64,000 nt of DNA from an uncultured Helicobacteraceae bacterium (GTDB lineage Bacteria; Campylobacterota; Campylobacteria; Campylobacterales; Helicobacteraceae), in NCBI GenBank assembly GCA_944323885.1, contig CALUUD010000002.1:372001-436000 (forward strand), given 5' to 3'. Below, piece after piece: positions 45,099 to 54,195 of this stretch; the stretch's first letter is position 1, and the number at the start of each line of letters is the position of its first letter. The notes under the pieces are model-generated. The model ran no database searches and had not been told where the DNA came from. It worked only from the letters and a program-made list of their open reading frames with translations. The position numbers and the translations under genes were made by a program.

Positions 45099-46538
45099 TT
45101 ATATATAATTAGGTGCATCATTTGAAAATAATATTAAATCACCATCACTGCAAAATTTACTTAATATACTATTTAAATTGATTTTATCTTTTATTATTAT
45201 TTTTTGTGCATTAGATATATTATCAGATAGTATTTTGCTATTTAAATCACCTGTAATAATTGCTACGTCAAATACACTATCTATCATTCTAGCAAGCTTA
45301 ATATTGTTTTCTATACTATTTTCTACAATACCTGGCGTAACAATAATTTTTTTACCATTTGTATGAAGTGAAGAAAGCTTAATAGCTTCTTTCATTCCAT
45401 TTAAATTACCATTAAAACTATCATCTAAAATAATTTTTCCATTTATTTCAATCTTTTCTAATCTATGTTCTATTGGCTTCATATTTTCAACTAATGAAAT
45501 TATTTTATTAGGAGATATTCCAAATTTATATGCAATCATAATAGCAACTGATAGATTAACAACATTAAATTCACCCAAAACTTTTGTTTTAAAGTCATAG
45601 CATGTTTCACCTAGATTCATTGTAAATGTGCTACCTGATAGATTACTACAAATATTTGAAACATCCTGTGGGAACAATGTAATTGGAATGCTTGCATTAC
45701 TTGGCAAATCATTATTTTTAAATAGAAACACTTCCTTTAATCTATTACTTTTAAATAACTCATATTTAGTATTTTTAATATTTTCAATAGTTTTAAAATA
45801 TTGAAGATGCATTTCACCAATTTCACCAATTACTGCATAATGATGATTAATTAAATTTGCAATTTTTTCTATATCACCTTTTTGTCTCGCTCCAGCTTCA
45901 ACAATATATATATCGCAATCATATGGGAGATTATTGTTAATATCACTTATAATGCCATTAATAGTATTAATACTCCTTGGTGTAGCATATGTCTTAAATT
46001 GTTTTGAGAGCAAAGTATGTATAAAATTTTTAATACTTGTTTTTCCATAACTCGCAGTAACTGATATAATAATTAAATTATTCATAGAATTTAATTTTTT
46101 TATAGCAAGCTTTTTATATTGCCTCATAATAACTAATTCACTCAAGAAAGATACCAAGAAAGATACAAATAAAGCTACAAATAAAATATATCTTGTTATA
46201 TCAAAATTGATTAATACAATAAAACTTACTAATAACAAAATACAATATGCAATAAAAAATCTATTAACTCTACTTGTAAATACTATTTTTTTATCAAGCT
46301 TTATATACCAAATAATAAGTATACATATATGAAATATATTATAGTAAATAAAATAATCACCAAGTAAAAAGAATAATAATACTGGTAATATAAAATATAA
46401 TAAATGCCAATAAAATTTATTATGTTTTAGAATCACACGAAAAATATTATAGTTATACCACTGCAGATTCTGCATTAAGTAATATCCTAAAGAAAGCATA
46501 AAAATAATATTTGATATTTGAAGTAATATATTATTCAT
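45099..46538 (-). CDS. murF: UDP-MurNAc-tripeptide--D-alanyl-D-alanine ligase with N-terminal membrane domain
   Basis: 479 aa. The Mur ligase centre and C-terminal domains are recognisable: P-loop TASYGKTSIKNF near residue 165, NTINGIISDI, EAGARQKGDIE and the C-terminal HRLEKIEINGKIILDDSFNGN. Instead of the usual soluble UDP-binding N-domain, the first ~140 residues hold about five hydrophobic helices, so the enzyme is membrane-anchored. It follows ddl and a hydrolase gene, the H. pylori order HP0738-HP0740. It overlaps the hydrolase gene by eight bases. Confidence 0.9.
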   Translation of the reverse strand: MNNILLQISNIIFMLSLGYYLMQNLQWYNYNIFRVILKHNKFYWHLLYFILPVLLFFLLGDYFIYYNIFHICILIIWYIKLDKKIVFTSRVNRFFIAYCILLLVSFIVLINFDITRYILFVALFVSFLVSFLSELVIMRQYKKLAIKKLNSMNNLIIISVTASYGKTSIKNFIHTLLSKQFKTYATPRSINTINGIISDINNNLPYDCDIYIVEAGARQKGDIEKIANLINHHYAVIGEIGEMHLQYFKTIENIKNTKYELFKSNRLKEVFLFKNNDLPSNASIPITLFPQDVSNICSNLSGSTFTMNLGETCYDFKTKVLGEFNVVNLSVAIMIAYKFGISPNKIISLVENMKPIEHRLEKIEINGKIILDDSFNGNLNGMKEAIKLSSLHTNGKKIIVTPGIVENSIENNIKLARMIDSVFDVAIITGDLNSKILSDNISNAQKIIIKDKINLNSILSKFCSDGDLILFSNDAPNYI

Positions 46539-47235
46539 TAACGATCCTATCTATTATTTTAGGATATTTTACAAAAAAGAAATGGTCTCCTTCTAAAATA
46601 TGTAATTTAGAGTTATCAATTATACTATGAATCTTTTCAGCCATATAGATAGGTGTTATATCATCGTATTTGCCCCAAAAAATAAAAGCTTTATTTTTAA
46701 AATTAGCAAATACATAGCTTAAGTCCTCACTAATTGCAATTTTCAAACATTCATACATATTTTGTGGCATATTATAAGCATCCTTTGTACGAAATATAGT
46801 ATTTTTTAAACCAAGAAATTTGCATATTTTTGCTAGTTTTATTTTTAATTTAACTTTAATATTTTTCACTTTTGGAATTCCAGCACTACTTAATAAAACT
46901 AAAATTTTTGGATTAAGCAGTATAGCTATTTTGCCACCAAAACTATGACCAACAGCAACATCTATTTTTATTCCCAATGCATCTAATAAAGCACAAATAA
47001 CATCGCTATATTGTCTAGAATCTAAAATATAATCATTAGTGCTATTACCAAATCCCGGTAAATCAACATATATATGATTATATGAAGTAAATGTATTTAA
47101 AAATGTATCTTGCAATAATTCCTTATTGCTTCCCCAACCATGTAAAAAAATAACCCAATAGGGAGAATTATTATTTTTTATAATATAAGACAAATCAAAC
47201 TTCTTATTATCTACAAAAATCTCCCTTAGTGCCAT
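46531..47235 (-). CDS. Alpha/beta hydrolase
   Basis: 234 aa, alpha/beta-hydrolase fold. Nucleophile elbow GHSFGGK near residue 97, oxyanion segment FLHGWGSNKE near 31, catalytic Asp in GKYDDITP and terminal His in EGDHFFF. The substrate is unknown; its fixed position between ddl and murF in Helicobacter suggests a cell-wall link (inference). Overlaps the ddl stop by one base. Confidence 0.88.
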   Translation of the reverse strand: MALREIFVDNKKFDLSYIIKNNNSPYWVIFLHGWGSNKELLQDTFLNTFTSYNHIYVDLPGFGNSTNDYILDSRQYSDVICALLDALGIKIDVAVGHSFGGKIAILLNPKILVLLSSAGIPKVKNIKVKLKIKLAKICKFLGLKNTIFRTKDAYNMPQNMYECLKIAISEDLSYVFANFKNKAFIFWGKYDDITPIYMAEKIHSIIDNSKLHILEGDHFFFVKYPKIIDRIVNE

Positions 47236-48266
47236 TATTTACCTTTAGAGGCCTGAATCTTTGATATGTATTTATAGTCAATCTTTATCATATTTCTATG
47301 AGGTAAATTTAATGCAAGTAAATCTATTTTTTCTTGAAAATTATCAAAAAGATATGATGCCATAGAGCCAGGAATAGGATTTATCTCATTTAAATAAACT
47401 TTATCTTCAATAATAAAAAAATCACATCTAATAAGAGAACCCTCAAAACAATTTTTATAAATAGCAATAAATGTATTTTTTACTTTATCTTCTATATCCT
47501 GTGTTAAATTTGCTTTTTTTGGTTTATTTGTTGCATTAAAATCAAGATATTTTTTATCAAAATCTAAGAATTCATCTTTTGTTACTTCTTCTATCATAGA
47601 AAATATTATCTCACCATTTAAAGAAAATCCAGCTAAATTATATTCTTTGACATTAGAAATAAAATGTTCAACTATGATACTATCATCAAATTCAAAAGCT
47701 ACATCTAGTGCATATTCTAATTCATCATAATTTTTAACAACAGAAATACCAATAGAACTACCAAGTCTTAGAGGCTTAATGATTGCTGGTAATTGGATAT
47801 TATTTACACTATCACCTTTATGAAATATTTGATAATCCACTACATTAATTCCTCTATTTTTTGCAAAATCTTTTGTTAATGCCTTATTAAAACTAATAAC
47901 ACTTGCTTCTATTCTAGGTCCAATAAATTTTAAACCATAAAAACTAAGCAATGAAGCTATCTCTCCATCTTCACCACTTTTCCCATGTATCAGATTAATA
48001 ACAACTCCACTAATTATCTTATTACCAAATATACACTTCTGCAAAAATCCACCATTTACAAGTTGTAATTCCTTATCTTTTTTGTAAGATAATGTTGCAA
48101 AATGTTTGGATTTCATACTTTCACTAGGTATTAGATAAAATTTACTACTAGAATCTAAAAAAATAAAATAATCTATGTTATTTAGTTTTTTTTTAATTGT
48201 TATTGCACTAACTATGCTTATCTCATGTTCAAATGAATTGCCGCCAAAAAGGATAATAAAACCCAT
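47235..48266 (-). CDS. ddl: D-alanine--D-alanine ligase
   Basis: 343 aa ATP-grasp enzyme that makes the D-Ala-D-Ala dipeptide for peptidoglycan. It has LFGGNSFEHEISIVSA at the N-terminus, LIHGKSGEDGEIASLL, KPLRLGSSIGISVVK and the C-terminal NEINPIPGSMASY metal-binding segment. The H/E in the first motif is the Helicobacter type. Followed by a hydrolase and murF, which uses its product. Confidence 0.95.
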   Translation of the reverse strand: MGFIILFGGNSFEHEISIVSAITIKKKLNNIDYFIFLDSSSKFYLIPSESMKSKHFATLSYKKDKELQLVNGGFLQKCIFGNKIISGVVINLIHGKSGEDGEIASLLSFYGLKFIGPRIEASVISFNKALTKDFAKNRGINVVDYQIFHKGDSVNNIQLPAIIKPLRLGSSIGISVVKNYDELEYALDVAFEFDDSIIVEHFISNVKEYNLAGFSLNGEIIFSMIEEVTKDEFLDFDKKYLDFNATNKPKKANLTQDIEDKVKNTFIAIYKNCFEGSLIRCDFFIIEDKVYLNEINPIPGSMASYLFDNFQEKIDLLALNLPHRNMIKIDYKYISKIQASKGK

Positions 48267-48282
48267 AACTTCTCCAAATAGT

Positions 48283-49392
48283 TTAATTTAATATTTTATG
48301 ATACAAAGCAATGACCCTATCTATCATTTTATATTGTGTAAATTCATCTATATACCTATCATAAGCATTATTTGCATAATACTCATAGTTAGATTCTATT
48401 GATTTTATGGCATCAGATATTGCTTTTGGATTTTTTGATTCTACTACTAAACCTGTTTTGCCATTTTGATTAATCCAATCATTTCCAGATGGAAATAGTT
48501 TAGTGCAAATTACAGGCTTTTTAAAACTCATAGCCTCAATAAGAACTATTCCATAAGATTCTTGAATAGATGGTAGAACAAAAATATGACAATTAGAATA
48601 GTAATATTTTAAGTTATTTCTATCAACTTTACCCATCAAAATAACTTTTTTTTGTAAATTATTTCTTACTATCAATGAACTTAATTCATTTGTTAATCTT
48701 CCACTTCCTCCAATATAAATCATGTAATCATCATCTAGGTATTTAGCACTTTCTATTAAATATTCAAAACCTTTATTTGATGCCATTCTACCAAGAGAAA
48801 AAATTACTTTTTTATGTTTTGGAAACTTAATAATAGAATCTTCATTGATATGTGAATTTAATAAAACTTCTTTATCTACCCCAATTGGAATTCCAATACA
48901 CTTATGACTAAAAGGGGGCAAAAATGAGGATTCATATATATATTTATTTGTTGTTGTAATAATAGAATCTGCTATCTTTAGTAATTTAGTTTGCAATGGA
49001 ATATAAAATTTTAATAGTTGCTTTTGTTTAATAATATCTGAATGCCAATGTAAGATAATTTTTTTATTTTTATAATTTGATAAAAGTAATGCTAAATTAG
49101 CCATAGGATCTGGTAAATGCATATGAATAATATCATAATCATTAATTACCTCTCGTAGTTTAAAAATCATTTGAGGGGATATTGATGTAGAAGCTAGTTT
49201 TCCAAAAGATGCACAACGCATAATTTTAGCACCACAATGCAATATTTCTTCTTTATACTCTTTTTTTGAATTAGAGCATAAAACATCACAAGTAATACCA
49301 TTTACATTTAATGCGAGTGTTAAATCTTCTATAACAGTTTCTATTCCACCAATATCTGGGGGATAAAACTTTCCAAATTGTAAAACCTTCAC
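48283..49392 (-). CDS. Glycosyltransferase family 4
   Basis: 369 aa GT-B fold. N-terminal FGKFYPPDIGGIETVIEDL and C-terminal donor site PSIQESYGIVLIEAMSFKKPVICT with the E-x7-E motif. It probably adds a sugar during lipopolysaccharide or capsule/O-chain assembly; substrate not predictable. Overlaps the preceding glycosyltransferase gene by four bases and lies 16 bases before ddl. Confidence 0.9.
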   Translation of the reverse strand: MKVLQFGKFYPPDIGGIETVIEDLTLALNVNGITCDVLCSNSKKEYKEEILHCGAKIMRCASFGKLASTSISPQMIFKLREVINDYDIIHMHLPDPMANLALLLSNYKNKKIILHWHSDIIKQKQLLKFYIPLQTKLLKIADSIITTTNKYIYESSFLPPFSHKCIGIPIGVDKEVLLNSHINEDSIIKFPKHKKVIFSLGRMASNKGFEYLIESAKYLDDDYMIYIGGSGRLTNELSSLIVRNNLQKKVILMGKVDRNNLKYYYSNCHIFVLPSIQESYGIVLIEAMSFKKPVICTKLFPSGNDWINQNGKTGLVVESKNPKAISDAIKSIESNYEYYANNAYDRYIDEFTQYKMIDRVIALYHKILN

Positions 49393-50354
49393 ATAATATC
49401 CTTATTGCATTTTGAAGATTCTAAAATTTCTAATATTCTAGGATAATAATTTATTATTGATTTCAATTGCACATCATTTCCACTTACTAAATTATCTAAC
49501 CATAATGATGTATTATTTGGTGATATAGTCATAGCATTTCCATTTGCCATTAAGTTATTTTTTACAACAGCAATTTTACTGCCATTTAAAATAGCCATAG
49601 CCCAAAGCCATAAATCATCAGCCTTTGGAGATAGCTTCATAAATCTTATAGAATCACATACATCCTTGTATAAAGAATTTGGAGGATATAAAACGCCACC
49701 AACTCCTTCTAAAAATAAATGAAATGAAGGTTTTTCTTGCCTATTAAAATCATTTTTCTTTATTAACTTCCAAGTACTAAAAGAGTCTATAATTCTATCA
49801 TGATAATTAATAGTCCTAGCTCTTTGTGTCCAAATTACATTCTTATTATTCAAATGGGCTTCAAACAACCCTTTTAATAAGCCTTGTGGATAAAATATAT
49901 CATCATCTAATGTTATAATTACCTCATCACCATATTTTTCTAAAATAGGAATAATTTTATTATATTGTCTTAAATTTTTATCATTCCATAAGATTTCTAA
50001 ACCATATTTTTTAAATTCTAATACCTCATATGGTAAAACCTTATCTAAAAATTCTTCACTACTAAGCGATAAAATAACTTTCTTTGGCTGTAAATTCTGC
50101 ATAAATATGGAATAGAGCGTATATTTTAATGAATTAATCCTTGCTGGAAATGTAGTGAGAGAAACAATAAAATTTTCTTTTTTATGTTTCAAACTTGATA
50201 TATCAATTGATATAAAATTACTTAATTCTTTTTCATTTAGCTCATAATCTCTACCAAAGAATTTTAATAGTTTATTTTTAATATTGCTACTTGGAATAGC
50301 TGCATGAAAAACAAACTTTAAAAAAAGTTTTATTCTTAGTTTAAGACGACTCAT
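49389..50354 (-). CDS. Glycosyltransferase, GT-A type (metal-binding DDD)
   Basis: 321 aa. N-terminal basic/hydrophobic region, then FIVSLTTFPARINSLKYTL and VITLDDDIFYP with the DDD that would bind metal and nucleotide-sugar, and a later KADDLWLWAMA acceptor-type segment. It resembles glycosyltransferases in surface-polysaccharide clusters. Fourteen bases separate it from the family 2 gene upstream. Sugar and acceptor unknown. Confidence 0.75.
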   Translation of the reverse strand: MSRLKLRIKLFLKFVFHAAIPSSNIKNKLLKFFGRDYELNEKELSNFISIDISSLKHKKENFIVSLTTFPARINSLKYTLYSIFMQNLQPKKVILSLSSEEFLDKVLPYEVLEFKKYGLEILWNDKNLRQYNKIIPILEKYGDEVIITLDDDIFYPQGLLKGLFEAHLNNKNVIWTQRARTINYHDRIIDSFSTWKLIKKNDFNRQEKPSFHLFLEGVGGVLYPPNSLYKDVCDSIRFMKLSPKADDLWLWAMAILNGSKIAVVKNNLMANGNAMTISPNNTSLWLDNLVSGNDVQLKSIINYYPRILEILESSKCNKDIM

Positions 50355-50368
50355 CGCTCATATCTTTC

Positions 50369-51328
50369 TCATATTTTTTTAACACCAAATGAAAATATAT
50401 AAATTATTATTTTTATGATTGTTTGCCATCGTGGCATATATTTCATTGATAAAATAGAATATTTAAAGTAAGGTGGAATTATATCATCATTATGAATAAA
50501 TTTTTTAGAAAAACAAATAAAATAATGAAGCATACTATCAATATTTTTAAGAGATTTTTTATAATATTTGTGTAATTTTAATTCATTATCATTTTCAATT
50601 AAATGTAATACTGATATCAAATAGGTTCTGTCATTAACTTGCTTTTGTAATCTGTCTTGAGTTTTTATTCTTGTAATTGAATTATTATTTTCACAATAAA
50701 TATATAAATTTTGTTTTATGCCTACACTCTTATGAGCTAAAAGACAAATAATAAAAAATAAAATTGTATCTTCAGATGAAATCAAATGTTTATCAATAAA
50801 GTCTATCTTTGAAATAGCTTTTTTGACTAATTGTGTCTTATACATTCTACCACATAAATTTAACCAAGACTTATTAAAGTTATTAATGATAATTTCTTTT
50901 ACTATATCTTCATTATATAAATTATTGGTATATATTTTTGGCAAAGTAGCATATTTTTTAAATGGCTCATGAATAATTCCAAAATGAATCATATCGGCAT
51001 CTTTTATGTTATCTAACAATACTTCTATAGTATTTTTCAATAAATAATCATCAGAATCTAAAAATAATATATACTCACCACTTGCTATTTTTATGCCTTC
51101 TTTTCTTGCTAAAAATGTACCTAGATTAATAGAATTTTTCACTACTTTTACTCTTTTATCATTAAAAGATTCTATTATTGATAAACTATCATCTATGCTT
51201 TTGTCATCTATAACTATAATTTCAATATCTTTAAAATTCTGGTTTATACAAGAATTAATAGATCTACTTACATAATCTTTGGTATTAAATACTGGTATTA
51301 CTATCGATACTTTAGGTATTTGCATCAT
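50369..51328 (-). CDS. Glycosyltransferase family 2
   Basis: 319 aa with the GT2 pattern KVSIVIPVFNTKDYVSRSI, VIDDKSIDDS and FLDSDDYLLK (DxD). An inverting transferase for surface glycan is likely. Its start lies one base beyond the histidine kinase stop, so it is translationally linked to the two-component genes. Two adjacent ATGs are possible starts. Confidence 0.9.
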   Translation of the reverse strand: MMQIPKVSIVIPVFNTKDYVSRSINSCINQNFKDIEIIVIDDKSIDDSLSIIESFNDKRVKVVKNSINLGTFLARKEGIKIASGEYILFLDSDDYLLKNTIEVLLDNIKDADMIHFGIIHEPFKKYATLPKIYTNNLYNEDIVKEIIINNFNKSWLNLCGRMYKTQLVKKAISKIDFIDKHLISSEDTILFFIICLLAHKSVGIKQNLYIYCENNNSITRIKTQDRLQKQVNDRTYLISVLHLIENDNELKLHKYYKKSLKNIDSMLHYFICFSKKFIHNDDIIPPYFKYSILSMKYMPRWQTIIKIIIYIFSFGVKKI

Positions 51329-51329
51329 T

Positions 51330-52529
51330 TTATATATTCCATGTCAAATTAAAAGTAGTTCCATTTGAATCTGTTTTAATATCAATATTGATATTATACT
51401 CATCACATATTTTTTTTACTAAAAATAAGCCTATGCCAAACCCGCCAGAATCTGTACTATATCTAGTATAACGCTCATATATTTTATTTAGATCCTTAAT
51501 ATTAATACCCTTTCCACTATCTTTTATCATAAATCTACTTCTATCTAATAATATATGTATATATCCATCTTTAAAATTATATTTAATCGCATTACTTAAT
51601 AAATTATCAAATAAGAGTATAAATTTTTCTTTACTACCATTAAATGAAGTAGGCTTGATATCTGTAGATATGCTTATATTCTTTTGTATAAAAAATGGAG
51701 TAAAGAAATTTATTCTTTCTTGTAAAATTGTATCAAGCTGCAATTGAGTATTATTGTTTTCCAAACTATGTGGAAAATTATGTGCAACCAGATCTCTATA
51801 GATTTTGTTTAACTGTATAGAAGCAATTTTTATTCTATCTATTTTCTTTTGTTCTTCTAGTTCTAAATGATCTTTTTTTAATGTTTCTATACTCATTAAA
51901 ATTACACTAATTGGAGTATTAATCTCATGTGTTGCGTCCTTTATAAACATATCTAAAGTTCTTATATATTCATTTAGTGGTTTTAAAAAAATTTTTACTA
52001 AAATAGCAGCAATAATACCTATAATTGTAAGTGTTAAAATAAAAAATACCCCAAATCGAATCTTCATAAAAAATATTTTTTTATCCATAGAACTATCTTC
52101 TAAAAAAACCTTAAATGGAAGTGGTTTTGGATTTGGTCCTCTTGTGTTTCTGATTTTGTATGGCACCATTTCTGGATTTGCAATAATTCTATCTCCAACC
52201 CTATATATTCCCCTATCTAACTCAAATTTATCTGGATTTCTAATAAGATTAGAATAAATTAATTTATCATTTCTATTATATATTGCAAACGGAACTTCAA
52301 CAGTCATAAGTATCTCTGGTATTGCTTTTTTAATATCATTATTATATTTACGCAATATGCCAAAAATATCAAATGAGACACTTCTTAGACTTGACATCTG
52401 TGAAAAAATAATATTTTCTGTTTCCTTAATGATTAAAGAATAAAAACCTATACACAAAAATATTGCACTCGTGCCTAAGTATAAAAGTAATATTTTAAAA
52501 ATTGTTTTTTTTGATGAGCTATTTAACAT
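51330..52529 (-). CDS. Sensor histidine kinase, CrdS-like
   Basis: 399 aa. Two membrane helices (about 12-33 and 153-178) flank a ~120-residue periplasmic sensor domain with a Pro-rich patch (RGPNPKPLPF). The H box DATHEINTPISV carries the phospho-histidine, the N box is DNLLSNAIKYN and the G box GFGIGLFLVKK. It resembles by eye the H. pylori copper-responsive CrdS. Overlaps the regulator by eleven bases. Confidence 0.88.
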   Translation of the reverse strand: MLNSSSKKTIFKILLLYLGTSAIFLCIGFYSLIIKETENIIFSQMSSLRSVSFDIFGILRKYNNDIKKAIPEILMTVEVPFAIYNRNDKLIYSNLIRNPDKFELDRGIYRVGDRIIANPEMVPYKIRNTRGPNPKPLPFKVFLEDSSMDKKIFFMKIRFGVFFILTLTIIGIIAAILVKIFLKPLNEYIRTLDMFIKDATHEINTPISVILMSIETLKKDHLELEEQKKIDRIKIASIQLNKIYRDLVAHNFPHSLENNNTQLQLDTILQERINFFTPFFIQKNISISTDIKPTSFNGSKEKFILLFDNLLSNAIKYNFKDGYIHILLDRSRFMIKDSGKGINIKDLNKIYERYTRYSTDSGGFGIGLFLVKKICDEYNINIDIKTDSNGTTFNLTWNI

Positions 52530-53214
52530 AACAATAGCCTTTATTGTGACTATTAATTATTTTGTCCTTGCCTATTATTTTTCTAAGATTCTTTATATAA
52601 GCTCTAAGACTTAATTCGCTTGGCTCCTGATCTAACTCCCATAATTCATCAAAAATAATATTTTGAGATACATAAGAATTAGCATTTTGTAATAAGAGGT
52701 TTAACAATAAACTCTCTTTTTGTGTTAATGAAATAATCTTACCATTTTGATATAGCATTTTTGATACAAATGAAAACTTAAGTCCATTACCAAAATCTTC
52801 ATATTCATCTATACGGCTTTGAAAAACTCTCTTTAACAAAGTTTCTATTCTTAATTTTAATTCTAACAATTCAAATGGTTTCTTTAAAAAATCATCACAA
52901 CCGACAATATACCCATTTTGAATATCTTGTATACCAGATAATGAAGTGATAAAAATACAAGGAGTAGTTTTATTTGCTTCTCTTAATGTTTTTAATAATT
53001 CAAATCCTGGAAGATATGAAGTATTCAAAAAATGATCACCCTCAGGAACTTTAACATCTAAAAGCCAGATATCAAATTGCTTTTCATATGCAAGATTTAA
53101 TGCACTACTAGCATCATCACAATGTGTAACTTCAAATCCTTGCTCAACTAAAAATTCACATATTATCTCTGATAGTATAAAATCATCTTCTAATAATAGA
53201 ATCTTTGCTGCCAT
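52519..53214 (-). CDS. OmpR-family response regulator, CrdR-like
   Basis: 231 aa. Receiver with phospho-Asp in WLLDVKVPEG and a conserved Lys in LKKPFELLE; a winged-helix DNA-binding domain fills the C-terminal ~95 residues (SLRAYIKNLRKIIG). The loop after the phospho-Asp is longer than usual (GDHFLNTSYLPG). Pairs with the adjacent kinase. A 9-bp inverted repeat upstream of the operon is a candidate target site. Confidence 0.9.
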   Translation of the reverse strand: MAAKILLLEDDFILSEIICEFLVEQGFEVTHCDDASSALNLAYEKQFDIWLLDVKVPEGDHFLNTSYLPGFELLKTLREANKTTPCIFITSLSGIQDIQNGYIVGCDDFLKKPFELLELKLRIETLLKRVFQSRIDEYEDFGNGLKFSFVSKMLYQNGKIISLTQKESLLLNLLLQNANSYVSQNIIFDELWELDQEPSELSLRAYIKNLRKIIGKDKIINSHNKGYCYVK

Positions 53215-53239
53215 GAATTCTCCAAATTTGAAACTAAAA

Positions 53240-53560
53240 TTATTTATTTACATAAACCTTTATACCATATGAATGTGCTTTTTCAAGCAACTTAGAAAAT
53301 AAAGCAATATTCATATTGCTATAATTATTTTTATTAAATAAAAAATTGTAAGTGTCTTTATATTTAACAACTAATTCATAATCACTAGAATCCAAATAAT
53401 TTAACATATCATCTAGTGTATTACTATTTAAATTAAATTTTTTATTCAATGCTTTGATTAGCCCTCTATAAATATTATCACCTAAGTTTTGCAGATACAA
53501 AAGTGACATATTTGAATTTATCTCACATTTCAATAAATAGCTTTTGAATATTATAGTCAT
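53240..53560 (-). CDS. Small protein of unknown function in the two-component operon
   Basis: 106 aa, no signal peptide or membrane helix, rich in Asn, Leu, Tyr and Lys, predicted mostly helical with a C-terminal GIKVYVNK strand. I placed the start at the ATG six bases after AAGGTG; an earlier GTG lies inside that Shine-Dalgarno. It stands between the His-rich periplasmic gene and the response regulator. No family recognised. Confidence 0.6.
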   Translation of the reverse strand: MTIIFKSYLLKCEINSNMSLLYLQNLGDNIYRGLIKALNKKFNLNSNTLDDMLNYLDSSDYELVVKYKDTYNFLFNKNNYSNMNIALFSKLLEKAHSYGIKVYVNK

Positions 53561-53575
53561 AATATACACCTTAAA

Positions 53576-54043
53576 TTATGGCTTAGGTGATGGTTTTGGC
53601 CTAATATGAGAATCCATATCATTTAATTTACCTGGTTTGTGTTCCATATCATGATGATGTTTTGCTCCTTTGTGATTATTTTTTCCATCTGGTTTATCTA
53701 ATCTAGGACCCATCTTATTACATAATTCTGAATTATTTTTACATTGTTTTTCTATAGCATCACGAATTTCTTGTTTTCTAAGTTTTAAATCTTTAACTTT
53801 CATATCATCATAAACTCTATCCTCTTGTTCTCTTATCCTATCTCTAAATTCTTTAGCCTCTTTTTTAGTCATATTATCTATTCGATTTTCTATTTCTTTT
53901 CTATAATCTAGTATATCTTTTGGATCAACAATACCAGATAATTTTATTAATTCATCATTAGTCTTTTTACTAAAATCAGCACCAAAAATAACTCCACTAA
54001 ACACAAAACTGCTAATTAAACTTATTTTAATCATTTTATGCAT
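53576..54043 (-). CDS. Periplasmic His-rich protein, DUF1104-like
   Basis: 155 aa. Signal peptide (about 1-22), then a highly charged helical domain (TKKEAKEFRDRIREQEDRV, LRKQEIRDAIEKQ) like DUF1104 proteins of Campylobacterota. The tail is His- and Pro-rich (HKGAKHHHDMEHKPG, HIRPKPSPKP) and suited to binding metal. A CKNNSELC pair may form a disulphide. First gene of the operon with the CrdRS-like pair, so it is a plausible signal partner or target (inference). Confidence 0.75.
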   Translation of the reverse strand: MHKMIKISLISSFVFSGVIFGADFSKKTNDELIKLSGIVDPKDILDYRKEIENRIDNMTKKEAKEFRDRIREQEDRVYDDMKVKDLKLRKQEIRDAIEKQCKNNSELCNKMGPRLDKPDGKNNHKGAKHHHDMEHKPGKLNDMDSHIRPKPSPKP

Positions 54044-54074
54044 GATAAAAATCTCCTAATTTTAAAAATTTTAA

Positions 54075-54106
54075 ATTATCCAAGAAATAATCTCACTTTG
54101 GATAAT
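54075..54106. promoter_or_regulatory. Inverted-repeat operator candidate
   Basis: ATTATCCAA and TTGGATAAT are perfect 9-bp inverted arms separated by 14 bases, so their centres are 23 bases (about two helical turns) apart. They lie in the 150-base divergent gap between the His-rich protein operon and the GDP-fucose synthase gene. Suitable for a dimeric OmpR-type regulator. Confidence 0.5.
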
Positions 54107-54195
54107 AGAATATTAAATTTTAAGTGTGTAATATTTGTGAAATAAATTATCTTGAATTGATAATTTTAAATCTTAATAATATTTCTGGAGATTAT

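Noticed and set aside
54124-54195. Upstream ATG extending the GDP-fucose synthase by 24 residues
   Set aside because: The added residues do not fit the family N-terminus, and a good GGAG Shine-Dalgarno is placed for the internal ATG.
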